A DNA stretch of 64,000 bases. Source: Streptomyces sp. NBC_00289. GTDB taxonomy: Bacteria > Actinomycetota > Actinomycetes > Streptomycetales > Streptomycetaceae. How positions within the stretch are numbered: the stretch's first letter is position 1; each line of letters begins with the position of its first letter. Shown piece after piece: positions 1-8,369 of the stretch. The notes beneath the pieces were generated by a model. The model searched no databases. It was given only the letters and a program-made list of their open reading frames with translations, and was not told the DNA's origin. The stretch spans positions 1,054,001-1,118,000 of the forward strand of contig NZ_CP108046.1 in the NCBI RefSeq assembly GCF_041435115.1. The letters run 5' to 3'. Made by a program: the position numbers and the translations under genes.

Positions 1-92
1 GGCGTCGAGACGCTGGGCTTCTTCGAGCTGGTCCTCGAGGATGACGATGCGGCAGGCGGCCTCGACGGGAAGCCCGTGGTCGACGAGCACGA

Positions 93-125
93 GGGGCCCC
101 GGTGCCGTACCGGCACCAGGGCCCC
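93..125. terminator. Strong hairpin, possible terminator
   Basis: A 15-bp inverted repeat with one mismatch and a 3-nt loop (arms 93-107 and 111-125). It may end a gene lying to the left of the window. There is no T-run, which is common for actinomycete terminators. Confidence 0.4.
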
Positions 126-653
126 GAAGGAACTGTCACACCATCTGCCGGCCCTCATCCTGCGCCGGCCTTCTGTTTCCGCGGCCCCGGCCTGAACGCT
201 GCCGGGAGTGCGGGGATCGCGAATGCGTGACCGGAGACCACCTCACTATCGATGTCCTGCGGTACCCGGGCCCATGCATTCCGCCCGGGCGATCCTGATG
301 GCGCTCAACCCCTCCGTTCTTCCCTCTGAATCAATCACTTGCCAAACCGGTACTGCGTACTGCTGGTGGCCTTCAACAGCGCCACGTTTCGACAGCCAGC
401 CCCGTCGCCCGTCCTGCACCTGCTCTGGCTTGGAACCCCGCTGCCGAACCTCCCGGTGCGCGCGCCCGCAGCCAGACGCCTTCACCGGGGAACCACTCGA
501 AAACCGTGCTGCTGGTACTGCGGTACCGCTACGGCGGCCCCTGATCACTGCGGGCCACCCGGTCCGGCCGTCAGTCCCGTCGCCGTCCTAAGACCACGCT
601 GGCTTCGGAACTCCACCGCCGTACCGTCTTGCGCACTGCAACTGCGTACTGCT

Positions 654-678
654 GCCCGGCAGTTCATCTCTGCCGGGC
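654..678. terminator. Perfect 9-bp hairpin
   Basis: Arms GCCCGGCAG and CTGCCGGGC with a 7-nt loop. It lies about 220 nt beyond the stop of the leftward sulfite oxidase gene and could end that transcript. Confidence 0.35.
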
Positions 679-899
679 CCTTCTCGATCTCGGCTACGAG
701 AGAAACCATAGCCGCACGATCACCCAATGTCTACTTCAGCCAACACAGATTTTCGTCCACCCGGTGGCGAGGTAGTCGGCATCGAGTGCGACAAGGACGA
801 GCGGGTCACCCTTTCGGCCGACGGCTGTCCCGTCGCAGCGGATCGCCGCGGCCGTCGCCCCGCGCGCCGTCGGCACCAGTTCCGCGACACGGCCGTCCG

Positions 900-2174
900 T
901 CACACCACGCTCACCGGGTGCCGCACCACCGCGTCGAACAGGTAGCCCTGTGTGTTGGGCACGGCGACGTCCGGCTGGGTACGGCCGGCCGTGTCCGTGG
1001 CGCGGGCCAGCAGGTGGGTGGCGCCTGGTGCGTCGGGGTGCCAGTTGAGGGACCAGCGGGTCCAGGTACCGGCGCGAGGCCGGTCGTGCAGGCGGGCGGG
1101 TCGCCAGTTGGCCCCGCCGTCCGTGCTGACGTCGACCCGGGCGACGGCGCCCGCACCCGACCACGACCGTCCATGCAGTACATGCCTTTGACCTGCCGTG
1201 AAGGTGGCCTCGCTCGCCAGCTCGAAGGCGCTCTTCGTGGCCTGCCGGGTGAGCGGCGCGCTGCCGCCCTCCGGGAAGGAGTCGCCGAACAGACGGTAGA
1301 AGGTGGTGTTCCAGGGCGAGTAGAGCGGCTGCGCGGACACCTCGATGTCGCCGACCCATTTGATCGACGCGATCCCCACCCAGGAGGGCACCAGCACCCG
1401 CACCGGATACCCGTGGTCGTAGGGAAGCCGCTCACCGTTCATCTCGTACGCGAGGAGTACGTCGTCCAGCGCCTTGGCCAGTGGCAGCGGACGGCGTACC
1501 CGGCCCAGGCTCTCGCCGCCGCTGACGTACTCGGCGTCCAGACCGCGCGGCTGCACGTCCACGGCGTGCGGGGACAGCCCGGCCCTTCGCAGCACGTCGG
1601 CCAGGCGCACCCCGCGCCAGCGTCCGACGCCGATCGCCCCCAGGGTCCACGGGGTGCCGGTGACCGTTTCGCTCTGCTGCGTCGTGTAGTAGGAGCGACC
1701 GTTTCCTGCGCACTCGACGAAGGCGGAACGGGTGACGGCCGGCAGGGCTCGCAGATCGTCGTATCCGAACTCCACCGGCCGGTCCTCACCGGGGGCGCCG
1801 CGCAGCCCGCTCCCCCACAGCCGCAGCCGCCACTCGTCGGCCTCCAGGACAGGGGTGGCGGTGTGGTTGCGCACGAAGAACCGTTCGTTGGGGGTGTGGT
1901 GGCCGGTTCCGCGCAGCGCCTCCCAGCGGGTCTCGGCGTTGGTGCCGCGCTCGATGAACCACTCGGGCGGCAGGGGCTTGACGATCGGTCCGTCGGCAGC
2001 GTGGGCGGGCCGCGTGGCGCCGAGTGCGGTCCCGGCGGCGGTCGCGGCGAGCAGGGTGAGCAGCCGACGGCGGGTGACCCCGTCGGCCCGGGCCTCACCG
2101 GCGAGCCACTGGCGCAGTCTGCGACGGTCGTAGTCGGTTTCGTAGCGGTGACCGGCGGGGGTGGGTGAAGGCAT
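900..2174 (-). CDS. Sulfite oxidase, Tat-exported molybdopterin enzyme
   Basis: The 424-residue product matches the sulfite oxidase family, which oxidises sulfite to sulfate using a molybdopterin cofactor. A twin-arginine signal (TRRRLLTLL, about residues 34-60, ending AHA) points to folded export. The FVECAGNGRSYY segment carries the expected cofactor-binding cysteine, and SWVGIASIKWVG is typical of the family. The C-terminal third looks like the Mo-oxidoreductase dimerisation domain (WSGAGAVARVDVS). ATG at 2174 has a strong GAGGAGG upstream. A 27-codon leader ORF lies 150 nt upstream, suggesting control by sulfur or cysteine supply. The electron acceptor is not visible. Family assignment is firm; sulfite as in vivo substrate is inferred. 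Confidence 0.9.
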   Translation of the reverse strand: MPSPTPAGHRYETDYDRRRLRQWLAGEARADGVTRRRLLTLLAATAAGTALGATRPAHAADGPIVKPLPPEWFIERGTNAETRWEALRGTGHHTPNERFFVRNHTATPVLEADEWRLRLWGSGLRGAPGEDRPVEFGYDDLRALPAVTRSAFVECAGNGRSYYTTQQSETVTGTPWTLGAIGVGRWRGVRLADVLRRAGLSPHAVDVQPRGLDAEYVSGGESLGRVRRPLPLAKALDDVLLAYEMNGERLPYDHGYPVRVLVPSWVGIASIKWVGDIEVSAQPLYSPWNTTFYRLFGDSFPEGGSAPLTRQATKSAFELASEATFTAGQRHVLHGRSWSGAGAVARVDVSTDGGANWRPARLHDRPRAGTWTRWSLNWHPDAPGATHLLARATDTAGRTQPDVAVPNTQGYLFDAVVRHPVSVV

Positions 2175-2321
2175 GGCGGGACCTCCTCATGATGGGGCGA
2201 GAAGAACGAGAGAGACCGGCGCGGGATGGGGCACAGGCGTCCGTGGGCGGAACCCAGGGCTCGGGCAACCGGCTTGTTCAACCGTCCTGTTGAAGGACAG
2301 GAGATGCGAGGAAGCGGATGA

Positions 2322-2405
2322 TCAGCCGGTCGTCCGACACAGCGCGGCGGCCACCCGGACAAGGTCCACGGCGCGGCGGCGGGTCAGAAACTCCGACAAC
2401 GGCAT
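2322..2405 (-). CDS. Putative sulfur-responsive leader peptide
   Basis: A 27-codon ORF, MPLSEFLTRRRAVDLVRVAA followed by ALCRTTG. The pattern of basic residues, VDLxRVxxALCR and a stop matches the actinobacterial 'putative leader peptide' class found ahead of sulfur-metabolism genes and thought to sense cysteine by ribosome stalling near the C-terminal Cys. It lies about 150 nt ahead of sulfite oxidase on the same strand. Small inverted repeats between it and the gene (near 2282-2296) could form an attenuator. The ribosome site is weak. The sequence pattern is clear; the mechanism here is inferred. Confidence 0.7.
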   Translation of the reverse strand: MPLSEFLTRRRAVDLVRVAAALCRTTG

Positions 2406-2650
2406 GGCGGGATGCAAGCACGTGGGGCGGAAGGTGTCAACGAAGCGTTCGCGGCGGTGCGTACCGGCCTGGCATCGGGTGAGCGAACGTGGCGCGACCG
2501 CACTGGAGTTGCTGTCCCCGGCCCGGGGCGGCCGCAACGGTGTTGCCTTTGACGCACGCGTCAGGGATTAGCGTCTGGGCACGCCGACGGCCGGACCAGT
2601 CCGGCTGTCGGCGCCCGCGCTCACTCTCGAACCCGCTCAGGAGTTTGGAC

Positions 2651-3685
2651 ATGTCCGCTGATCTGCCCTCCACATCCCGCGAGATCCTGCTGGCCGGCCT
2701 GCCCGCCGGGCTGCCCAAGCCTGAGAACTTCACGATCACGCAGAAGCCGGTCCCCCTCCCCGGCCCAGGACAAGTCGTCGTCCGCAACCGGTACTTCCTC
2801 GTGTTCCCCGGGCTGCGCACTCTGATCGGTGGCCAGGCCGACGGCGTACCGCTACCCCGCATCCACCCGGGCGAGACACTGTTCGGCCCCGCTGTCGGTG
2901 AGGTCGTCGCGGCCGCGCCGGGCGGCCCGTTGCGCCCGGGGGACGCGGTCACGCATCTGCTCGGGTGGCGTGAGCACGCGCTGGTGGCGGCGGCCGACTG
3001 CACTCCGCTGGGCGATGTCCTGCCCGATGCGGTGGCCCACTTGTCGTCCGGGTCGGCCGCCTACGGGGCGCTGACCCGACTCGCCGAAGTCCGCCCCGGC
3101 GACACCGTGTTGGTCACGGGTGCGGCGGGAGCAGTGGGAACGCTGGCGGGCCCCCTCGCCCGGCTGCTGGGCGCCGGGAGGGTCATCGGGAGCACCCGGT
3201 CGCCGGACAAGGCCGAGCGGCTGCGGGCCGAACTGGGCTACGACGCGGTCCTGGTGCCGGGGTCCCGGCCGATCGACGAGCAGCTCGCCACGGCGGCACC
3301 GGACGGTGTCGACGTGCTGCTGGACACCGTCGGCGGTGAACAGCTCGCCGCGGCCGTTCGCGCGGCGCGCCGGGGCGCCCGCTTCGCACTCGTCGGGGCG
3401 CTGTCCGGACAGTTGTCGCCGTGCCGCGACGGTGGCAGCGCACCCGCGGAGATCGACACCTTCCGGCTCGTCAACCAAGGCGTCTCGCTGCACGGCTACA
3501 GCGGCCAGGACCATCCGGAGGTGACGGAGGAATGGACCAAGCGCTTCGGGGGCTGGCTGCGTTCCGGGGAGATCACGTTTCCGCATGTACGGATCCCGGG
3601 CATGGATCACGCGCCGCAGGCGTTGCAGGAACTGTTCGAGGGGCGGCACTTCGGAACCGTCGTCGTGGAGGTGCCGCCACGGTGA
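2651..3685 (+). CDS. MDR-family NAD(P)H-dependent oxidoreductase
   Basis: A 344-residue zinc-independent medium-chain dehydrogenase/reductase, closest in style to the leukotriene B4 dehydrogenase/curcumin reductase (CurA-like) group. The N-terminal GroES-like part reads LPKPENFTITQKPVPLPGPG. The Rossmann motif is VLVTGAAGAVGTLAGPLARL. PDGVDVLLDTVGGEQL and FALVGALSGQ follow as expected. ATG at 2651 starts at the family's usual N-terminus; the frame stays open 54 codons further upstream. It likely reduces an enone or similar electrophile; the substrate cannot be read. The MerR gene 51 nt downstream may regulate it. Confidence 0.85.
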   Translation: MSADLPSTSREILLAGLPAGLPKPENFTITQKPVPLPGPGQVVVRNRYFLVFPGLRTLIGGQADGVPLPRIHPGETLFGPAVGEVVAAAPGGPLRPGDAVTHLLGWREHALVAAADCTPLGDVLPDAVAHLSSGSAAYGALTRLAEVRPGDTVLVTGAAGAVGTLAGPLARLLGAGRVIGSTRSPDKAERLRAELGYDAVLVPGSRPIDEQLATAAPDGVDVLLDTVGGEQLAAAVRAARRGARFALVGALSGQLSPCRDGGSAPAEIDTFRLVNQGVSLHGYSGQDHPEVTEEWTKRFGGWLRSGEITFPHVRIPGMDHAPQALQELFEGRHFGTVVVEVPPR

Positions 3686-3736
3686 CGCGTCGTCGCGCCC
3701 TGTCGCGGCGACCTGGGCTGAGGCGCGAGGTCGGAC

Positions 3737-4108
3737 ATGCGGATCGGAGATGCGGCGGCAGCGGCGGGGACGACCCCGCGGGCACTGCGGTTCTACGAGG
3801 AACGGGGTCTGCTGCCACCACCGCGGCGCACCACCACCGGGCAACGTGAGTACGGGCCCGACGAGGTGGCGAGAGTCCGCGTCATCCGTGAGTTGCTGGC
3901 GCTCGGGCTCACCGTCGAGGATCTGCGCAGCATCGCCGACCGGATCGGCCTGCTGGTGGAGAATCCCCAACGGAAGTGCGGGCAACCCGACTCCGACGTC
4001 CCCGGCTCCCACGTGGTCGACCGCAGACTCACGGCCCTCGACACCGAGATCGACCGCCTCACGGCGCTGCGCAACCGCCTGGCACTGCGCACGTACGGAC
4101 AACCGTGA
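3737..4108 (+). CDS. MerR-family transcriptional regulator
   Basis: A 123-residue regulator. The N-terminus reads MRIGDAAAAAGTTPRALRFY then EERGLLPPPRRT, the standard MerR winged helix-turn-helix. A C-terminal dimerisation helix follows (LDTEIDRLTALRNRLAL). One cysteine is visible near residue 80 (RKCGQPDSD), too little to infer metal sensing. It lies 51 nt after the MDR oxidoreductase on the same strand, so it may control that gene in response to a small electrophile or drug. Downstream it faces the 3' end of the leftward permease gene. Confidence 0.85.
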   Translation: MRIGDAAAAAGTTPRALRFYEERGLLPPPRRTTTGQREYGPDEVARVRVIRELLALGLTVEDLRSIADRIGLLVENPQRKCGQPDSDVPGSHVVDRRLTALDTEIDRLTALRNRLALRTYGQP

Positions 4109-4194
4109 CGACACGTCTTCCGCAGGAACAACCGCCAGGACCGGCTGAACCGTTCACGCAACCGCCGTGAGTGGCCTGGACGAGTCCGCAGACA

Positions 4195-4446
4195 TCAGGG
4201 CTTGAGGCGGCCGGAGGCGAACATCCCGGCGGACCACGCCGAGAGCGCTGCGGCGAGGGACCAGACCACGAGCAGGGCCCATCCCGCGCCGACGTCGCCC
4301 CGCCCGAGGAAGCCGATCCGCTCGACCTGGACCAGCCAGAAGACCGGGTCGAGGTGGCTCAGGACATCCCAGACCGGCGGGAGCTCGCGGACCGAGTAGA
4401 AGACGCCGCCGAGGAAGCCCAGCGGCAGCAGAACGATCGACTCCGT
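4195..4446 (-). pseudogene. ABC-2 permease, C-terminal fragment
   Basis: On the minus strand this stretch encodes ESIVLLPLGFLGGVFYSVRE, then LPPVWDVLSHLDPVFWLVQ, a last membrane helix and a stop at 4195. It is the expected C-terminal end of a NodJ/DrrB-like ABC-2 permease. The matching N-terminal part is at 7799-8369, about 3.35 kb away across an inserted tnpA/tnpB element. Joining the flanks gives a continuous path through HVYSILTESIV, which supports one interrupted gene. Confidence 0.85.
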
Positions 4447-4480
4447 GACTCCTCCCCCGGCTGATGCCGGGGGCTTCTCG

Positions 4481-4890
4481 CTATGCCGGGTTGGCGTTGC
4501 GACGGACCAGCCCGGCCCGTAGAACGTTGGTGGCTGCGACTGTGTCGGCGTGCGCGTGGTGGCCGCAGGCCAGGCAGTGAAATGTTTCCTGTGTGGGCCG
4601 GTTCTCCTTCGCGGTGTGTCCGCACTCGGGGCAGGTGCGGGAGGTGTTGCGGGGGTTGACGGCGATCACTTCCCGTCCGGCGCTTTCAGCCTTAGCGTGC
4701 AGGATCGTCAAAAACACCCCCCAACCGGCGTCGTGGATCGACGTGTTGAGCCCGGCCTTCGCCGCTGCCCCGTTGGGCAGGAACGCGCCTGCCTGCTCGG
4801 GGTCGGGTTTCGGCGCGGGCGTCTTGCTCATGTTGCGGATCTGGAGGTCTTCGTGCGCGATGACGTCGTGTGCGCGGACCAGGCTAAGGG
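4481..4890 (-). pseudogene. tnpB: tnpB, C-terminal half (split by IS4-family element)
   Basis: This is the 3' part of a tnpB whose 5' part is at 6416-7229. It reads VRAHDVIAHEDLQI (second RuvC acid), a zinc-ribbon CPECGHTAKENR...CLACGH and HADTVAATN (third RuvC acid). Removing the IS and one 10-bp duplication leaves 1,224 nt, exactly 408 codons in frame, so the gene was intact before insertion. An ATG at 4831 opens a 116-residue remnant, which alone lacks the first RuvC residues and should be inactive. The omega-RNA that guides such proteins would be expected at the 3' end, near 4447-4600. Confidence 0.9.
4881..4890. repeat. 10-bp target site duplication, left copy
   Basis: AGGCTAAGGG directly abuts the left end of the IS4-family element and recurs at 6406-6415 at the right end. 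Ten bp is usual for IS4-family insertions. Confidence 0.95.
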
Positions 4891-6405
4891 CAATACCAGT
4901 GACTTAGGGTGGTGGCTGGTAGGGTGCGTGGCGGGGAGGTGCCGGGATGCCACGGCCGGGTCAGGTGAAGCCGGAGACGGACGAGCGGTTGTCGGATCGC
5001 ATCGCGGTCGGGCTGTTGACGCGGTCGTTCCCGCCGGAGCTGGTGGATCGGGTGGTGGCCCAGTGCGGGAGGTCCGGGCAGCGTAACCGGCTGCTGCCGC
5101 CGCGCGTGGTGGTCTACTTCGTGCTGGCGATGTGCTTGTTCTCCGGCCAGGGCTACGAAGAGGTCGCTCGGCTGCTGACGCATGGGCTGACCTGGGCGAA
5201 GCGCTGGTCGGGGTCGTGGCAGGTGCCGACCACGGGGGCGATCTCGAGGGCACGCGCGAGACTCGGTCCAGAACCGCTGAAGGCCCTGTTCGCCTCGGTG
5301 GCCCGGCCGTTGGCCACGGAAGCGACACCGGGTGCCTTCTACGGCCGGTGGCGGCTGATGGCCATCGACGGCACAGTCTTCGACGTTCCGGACAGCCAGG
5401 AGAACGTGGCGCACTTCGGGCGCCCGAAGACCCACCGCACCCAGCGGTGTGCGTATCCGCAGGTGCGGGTGGTCGCGCTGGCCGAGTGCGGCACCCATGC
5501 CATCACCACGGCGGCTCTCGGCCCATGCACCACGTCCGAACCCGTGCTGGCCCGCGAGCTGTTCGGCCACCTGGGCGAGGACGATCTGCTGCTGGCCGAC
5601 CGCGGCTTCACCGGCCTGGAGCTGTGGCGGGCGGCCTCGGCCGGCGGTGCGGACCTGCTGTGGCGCATTCGTTCCCACCAGGTGCTGCCGGTCCGCGAAG
5701 AGCTGCCCGACGGCTCGTACCTGTCAGAGATCGTCGCGGCCAGAGACCACCGCAAGCGTGCCGACCCGGAAATGGTGCGGGTGATCGAGTACACCCTGGA
5801 CGATCCCGGGCAGGACGCCCCTTACCGGCTGATCACCACGGTCCTCGATCCCGATGCCGCCCCGGCCACCGAGCTGGCCGCCCTCTACCACCAGCGGTGG
5901 GAGTTCGAGAACACGCTGGACGAGCTGAAGACCCATCAACGCGGACCTGCCCAGGTCCTGCGCTCCCGCTCGCCTGAAGGCGTCGAGCAGGAGGTCTGGG
6001 CACACCTGCTGGTCCACCACGCCATCCGCACCCTGATGCACGACGCCGCCGAGCAGGCCGGCCTCGACCCCGACCGGCTCTCCTTCACCCGGAGCATCCG
6101 CCTCGCACGCCGCCAGGTCACCGCGCAGGCGGCCTTTTCCCCTGACCGTCTGACCGCCGCCCTCACCGACGGACTCCGCGAGATCACTGCGCGCCTGTTA
6201 TCCACCCGCCGCAGACGCTCCAACCCGCGCGTGGTCAAACGCAAGATGTCCAACTTCGGCGTCAAACGCGACGAGCACTACACCTGGCCTCAGCCCACCC
6301 GGGACCCAGCAGACGCCGTGACCATCGCCCCGCACTGGCGCACCGCCCCGATCAACCCGCCAACCAAAGCCCGACGAAGCTAGGTCCACTAAGTCACTGG
6401 TATTG
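4891..6405. mobile_element. Complete IS4-family insertion sequence (1,515 bp)
   Basis: The ends are perfect 17-bp inverted repeats: CAATACCAGTGACTTAG at 4891-4907 and its reverse complement at 6389-6405. Identical 10-bp duplications flank them. A single DDE transposase fills the element. Perfect ends, a perfect duplication and an open transposase frame point to a recent, probably still mobile insertion. It sits inside tnpB of the older element. Confidence 0.95.
4947..6383 (+). CDS. IS4-family DDE transposase
   Basis: A 478-residue cut-and-paste transposase. The catalytic acids appear in MAIDGTVFDVPD (first D), LLLADRGFTG (second D) and YHQRWEFENTLDELK, which fits the YREK signature Y-x2-R-x3-E-x6-K with the catalytic E exactly. 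The N-terminal IS4-type domain (LPPRVVVYFVLAMCLF) is also present. ATG at 4947 follows GGGGAGG. The frame is complete and the TAG stop lies 22 nt before the right end. Confidence 0.95.
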   Translation: MPRPGQVKPETDERLSDRIAVGLLTRSFPPELVDRVVAQCGRSGQRNRLLPPRVVVYFVLAMCLFSGQGYEEVARLLTHGLTWAKRWSGSWQVPTTGAISRARARLGPEPLKALFASVARPLATEATPGAFYGRWRLMAIDGTVFDVPDSQENVAHFGRPKTHRTQRCAYPQVRVVALAECGTHAITTAALGPCTTSEPVLARELFGHLGEDDLLLADRGFTGLELWRAASAGGADLLWRIRSHQVLPVREELPDGSYLSEIVAARDHRKRADPEMVRVIEYTLDDPGQDAPYRLITTVLDPDAAPATELAALYHQRWEFENTLDELKTHQRGPAQVLRSRSPEGVEQEVWAHLLVHHAIRTLMHDAAEQAGLDPDRLSFTRSIRLARRQVTAQAAFSPDRLTAALTDGLREITARLLSTRRRRSNPRVVKRKMSNFGVKRDEHYTWPQPTRDPADAVTIAPHWRTAPINPPTKARRS

Positions 6406-6415
6406 AGGCTAAGGG
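6406..6415. repeat. 10-bp target site duplication, right copy
   Basis: AGGCTAAGGG, identical to 4881-4890, directly after the right terminal repeat. Confidence 0.95.
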
Positions 6416-7229
6416 CGGTCTTGTGTGCGTGGTCGAGCCGCTGGCGGCGTACCTTGCCGTGGAGTTGGGCAACCTTGTCCACGGCGCGCTGGTGGCCTGC
6501 GGTGCGGTCTGTGGCCTTGCGGCGCGGGAACCGGGACAGGGCCTGCTGCGCTGCTTGCAGTTTCGCGGCGGCCGTACGCCCGTGGCGCGGGTTGGGTACG
6601 AACTCGCCGTTGGAGTCGGCGAGGAAGTTGGCGATGCCCAGGTCGATGCCGACCATGCTGCCGGTCGCGGGCAGCGGCTCGGGCTGCTCGTGTTCGGCGG
6701 TCAGTACGACGAACCACCGACGTCCCTCACGCTTGACGGAGACGGTCTTGACCCGGCCGGCCACCGGCCGGTGCTGGTTGACCTTCACATGCCCGACGCC
6801 CTGGAAGCGGACGCGGGTGACGGGGTCGTGCGGGGTGGCATTCCACCGGCAGCCGTCGCCGTCCTTCGGGAAGTCCACCGTGTCGAACCAGTTCACGCCG
6901 CGAAAGCGCGGATAGCCGGGCGTCTCGCGGGACCTGACCCGGCGGAAGAACGCGGCGAACGCCTTGTCCAGGCGGCGCAGGGTGGCCTGCTGTGAGGAGA
7001 ACGACCAGCGGCCCTGCCGCTCCGGGTCGAACGCCCGGATCTCTTTGAGCTGAGCGGACTGCATGCCGTACGTAACGCTGGTCTTGGAGACGTGCCGCCA
7101 GGCGTCGCGCCGTTCCTGCAAGGCCCCGTTGTAGAGGGAGCAGTGGTCGCGCAGCATCTCGGCGAGCGCCTGGGCCTGGCGGACGGTGGGCCGCAGGAGG
7201 AACTTGTACGCACGGATCATCCAGCCCAC
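6416..7229 (-). pseudogene. tnpB: tnpB, N-terminal part (split by IS4-family element)
   Basis: The first 271 codons of a TnpB RNA-guided nuclease. The start reads MGWMIRAYKFLLRPTVRQAQ, followed by the N-terminal helical region and the first RuvC motif SMVGIDLGIANFL. The frame breaks at HKTALSL where the IS4-family element lies; reading on into the IS gives a spurious tail ending at 6198. The remainder is at 4481-4890. The second element's TnpB (41649-42860) is closely related over its whole length. The N-terminal half alone lacks two RuvC acids and the zinc finger. Confidence 0.9.
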
Positions 7230-7270
7230 CCCATCCGGTCGAGTTCACCTGATCCTACTACCCTTGGCGT

Positions 7271-7930
7271 ATGTCACCACGCTGGCAACCAGATCCCGAT
7301 GTCCGACGAGGAAATCATGTCGTCTTCAACCTCCACGCACACTTGGTGTTTGTCACGAAGTACCGGCGTGAGATCTTCAACGACGAGATGCTGACGCGCT
7401 GCGAGACGATCATGCGGGACGTGTGCGAGAGCTTCGGCGCCCAGCTGCAAGAGTTCAACGGCGAAGGCGATCACGTCCACCTGCTCGTGCACTACCCGCC
7501 GAAAATCGCCCTGTCCAAGCTCGTCAACTCCCTCAAGGGCGTCAGTTCCCGCTACCTGCGCGCGGAGTACACCGGCCGGATCAACCAGATCGGGACGGGC
7601 GCGGTGTTCTGGTCCCCGTCCTACTTCGCAGCATCCTGCGGCGGCGCACCGCTGAGCATCGTCAAGGACTACATCGACACCAAAAACGCCCCGCCTGACC
7701 GCCACCACGCAAACGCAGTGACCTCCGGCGCTTCGCCCCTCCGCACCGAGGACCACACTCCCGCCCGGCCTGAAGGCCGGGATTCCCTGCGAAGATCAAA
7801 GGATGGAGTAGACGTGGTCGAGGGACTTGGCGAGGCTGCCCGCGATCACGCCCACCTGCGGCGACCAGGAGCACGCCGAGGGTGCCGAACAGCAGGACGA
7901 GGGGGCGGGCTACGCTCCCGCCGCCGGTGA
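7271..7930 (+). CDS. tnpA: Y1 HUH transposase TnpA reading out of the element
   Basis: An IS200/IS605-type single-strand transposase. The HUH motif is DHVHLLVHYPP and the catalytic tyrosine lies in SIVKDYIDTKN. The N-terminal core FNLHAHLVFVTKYRREIF is typical. Such proteins are about 130-150 residues, but this frame has no stop before the element's right end near 7798. It reads through the terminal hairpin into the permease flank and stops at 7930 (219 residues), so the last 40 or so residues are probably host-derived. All catalytic residues are present. It is divergent from tnpB. Confidence 0.85.
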   Translation: MSPRWQPDPDVRRGNHVVFNLHAHLVFVTKYRREIFNDEMLTRCETIMRDVCESFGAQLQEFNGEGDHVHLLVHYPPKIALSKLVNSLKGVSSRYLRAEYTGRINQIGTGAVFWSPSYFAASCGGAPLSIVKDYIDTKNAPPDRHHANAVTSGASPLRTEDHTPARPEGRDSLRRSKDGVDVVEGLGEAARDHAHLRRPGARRGCRTAGRGGGLRSRRR

Positions 7931-8369
7931 GCGGGAGAGCCACCGCGAGCACTCCTGTGCCCACGACGGCGCCTCGGACGACGCCACCGCTCACCAGTGC
8001 CGCGTTGATCTCCCACCAGCGCAGCGGACTGGCGAACACGTCGTGGATGTACCGGTCGCGCCGGGCCTCGAACAGGCTGGTCGTCCCGTTGAAGAAGCCG
8101 ACGTTGACGATCGCCTGGGCGAACAGACCGGGCACGATGAACCTGCCGTAGGAGACGCCGTCGACCGTGTCGACGTGCTGTCCGAGAGCAGATCCGAAGA
8201 CGACGACGAACAGTACGGTCGACAGCACGGGACCGACGACGCTGTAGCGCCAGATGGTCAGGAACCGCAGGCACTCGCGTTCGAAGAGCCACAGGAACGG
8301 CGACCGTTCGGGCGTGAAGGGCTCGTCGTACGACGGGAGAGCCGGCGGGGAGTCGGTGCTGCTGGTCAC
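7799..8369 (-). pseudogene. ABC-2 permease, N-terminal part (interrupted)
   Basis: The N-terminal two thirds of a NodJ/DrrB-like exporter permease: SPFLWLFERECLRFLTIWRY, several membrane helices, and SYGRFIVPGLFAQAIVNVGF. GTG at 8369 overlaps the ATPase stop as GTGA. Near 7851-7856 a single extra G shifts the frame; the family continuation VGVIAGSLAKSLDHVYSIL is read only in the next frame. The gene then stops at the inserted element, and its C-terminus is at 4195-4446. It therefore carries both a frameshift and an insertion, and the exporter is probably non-functional. Confidence 0.85.

Larger units (their letters stand above)
1..899. other. No assignable gene; hairpin-rich stretch
   Basis: About 900 nt without a gene I can assign. 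The first 90 nt have coding-like third-position GC on both strands and could be the edge of a gene outside the window. The rest has lower coding quality and short imperfect repeats; TGCGTACTGCTG occurs twice, near 353 and 643. Two hairpins inside are listed separately. Confidence 0.4.
4447..7798. mobile_element. IS200/IS605-family tnpA/tnpB element, interrupted
   Basis: The element carries a rightward Y1 tnpA and a divergent leftward tnpB, the IS605 layout. Subterminal hairpins lie at both ends: CCCCCGGC-TGAT-GCCGGGGG near 4453 and CCCGGCC-TGAA-GGCCGGG near 7763. No target duplication or inverted terminal repeats are visible, as expected for this family. It splits the ABC-2 permease gene. Boundaries are inferred from the permease reading frame and from the shared left end GTGACTCCTCCCC of the second element at 41602, and are good to about 5 nt. 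It contains an IS4-family element at 4891-6405; without that it would be about 1.83 kb. Confidence 0.85.

Noticed and set aside
339..2168. 609-codon plus-strand open frame
   Set aside because: It overlaps the sulfite oxidase gene on the other strand; only the minus frame shows family motifs, a Tat signal and a ribosome site.
4359..4625. Possible small ORFs at the left end of the tnpB element
   Set aside because: They cross the element boundary and hairpin; the sense frames are the permease tail and tnpB.
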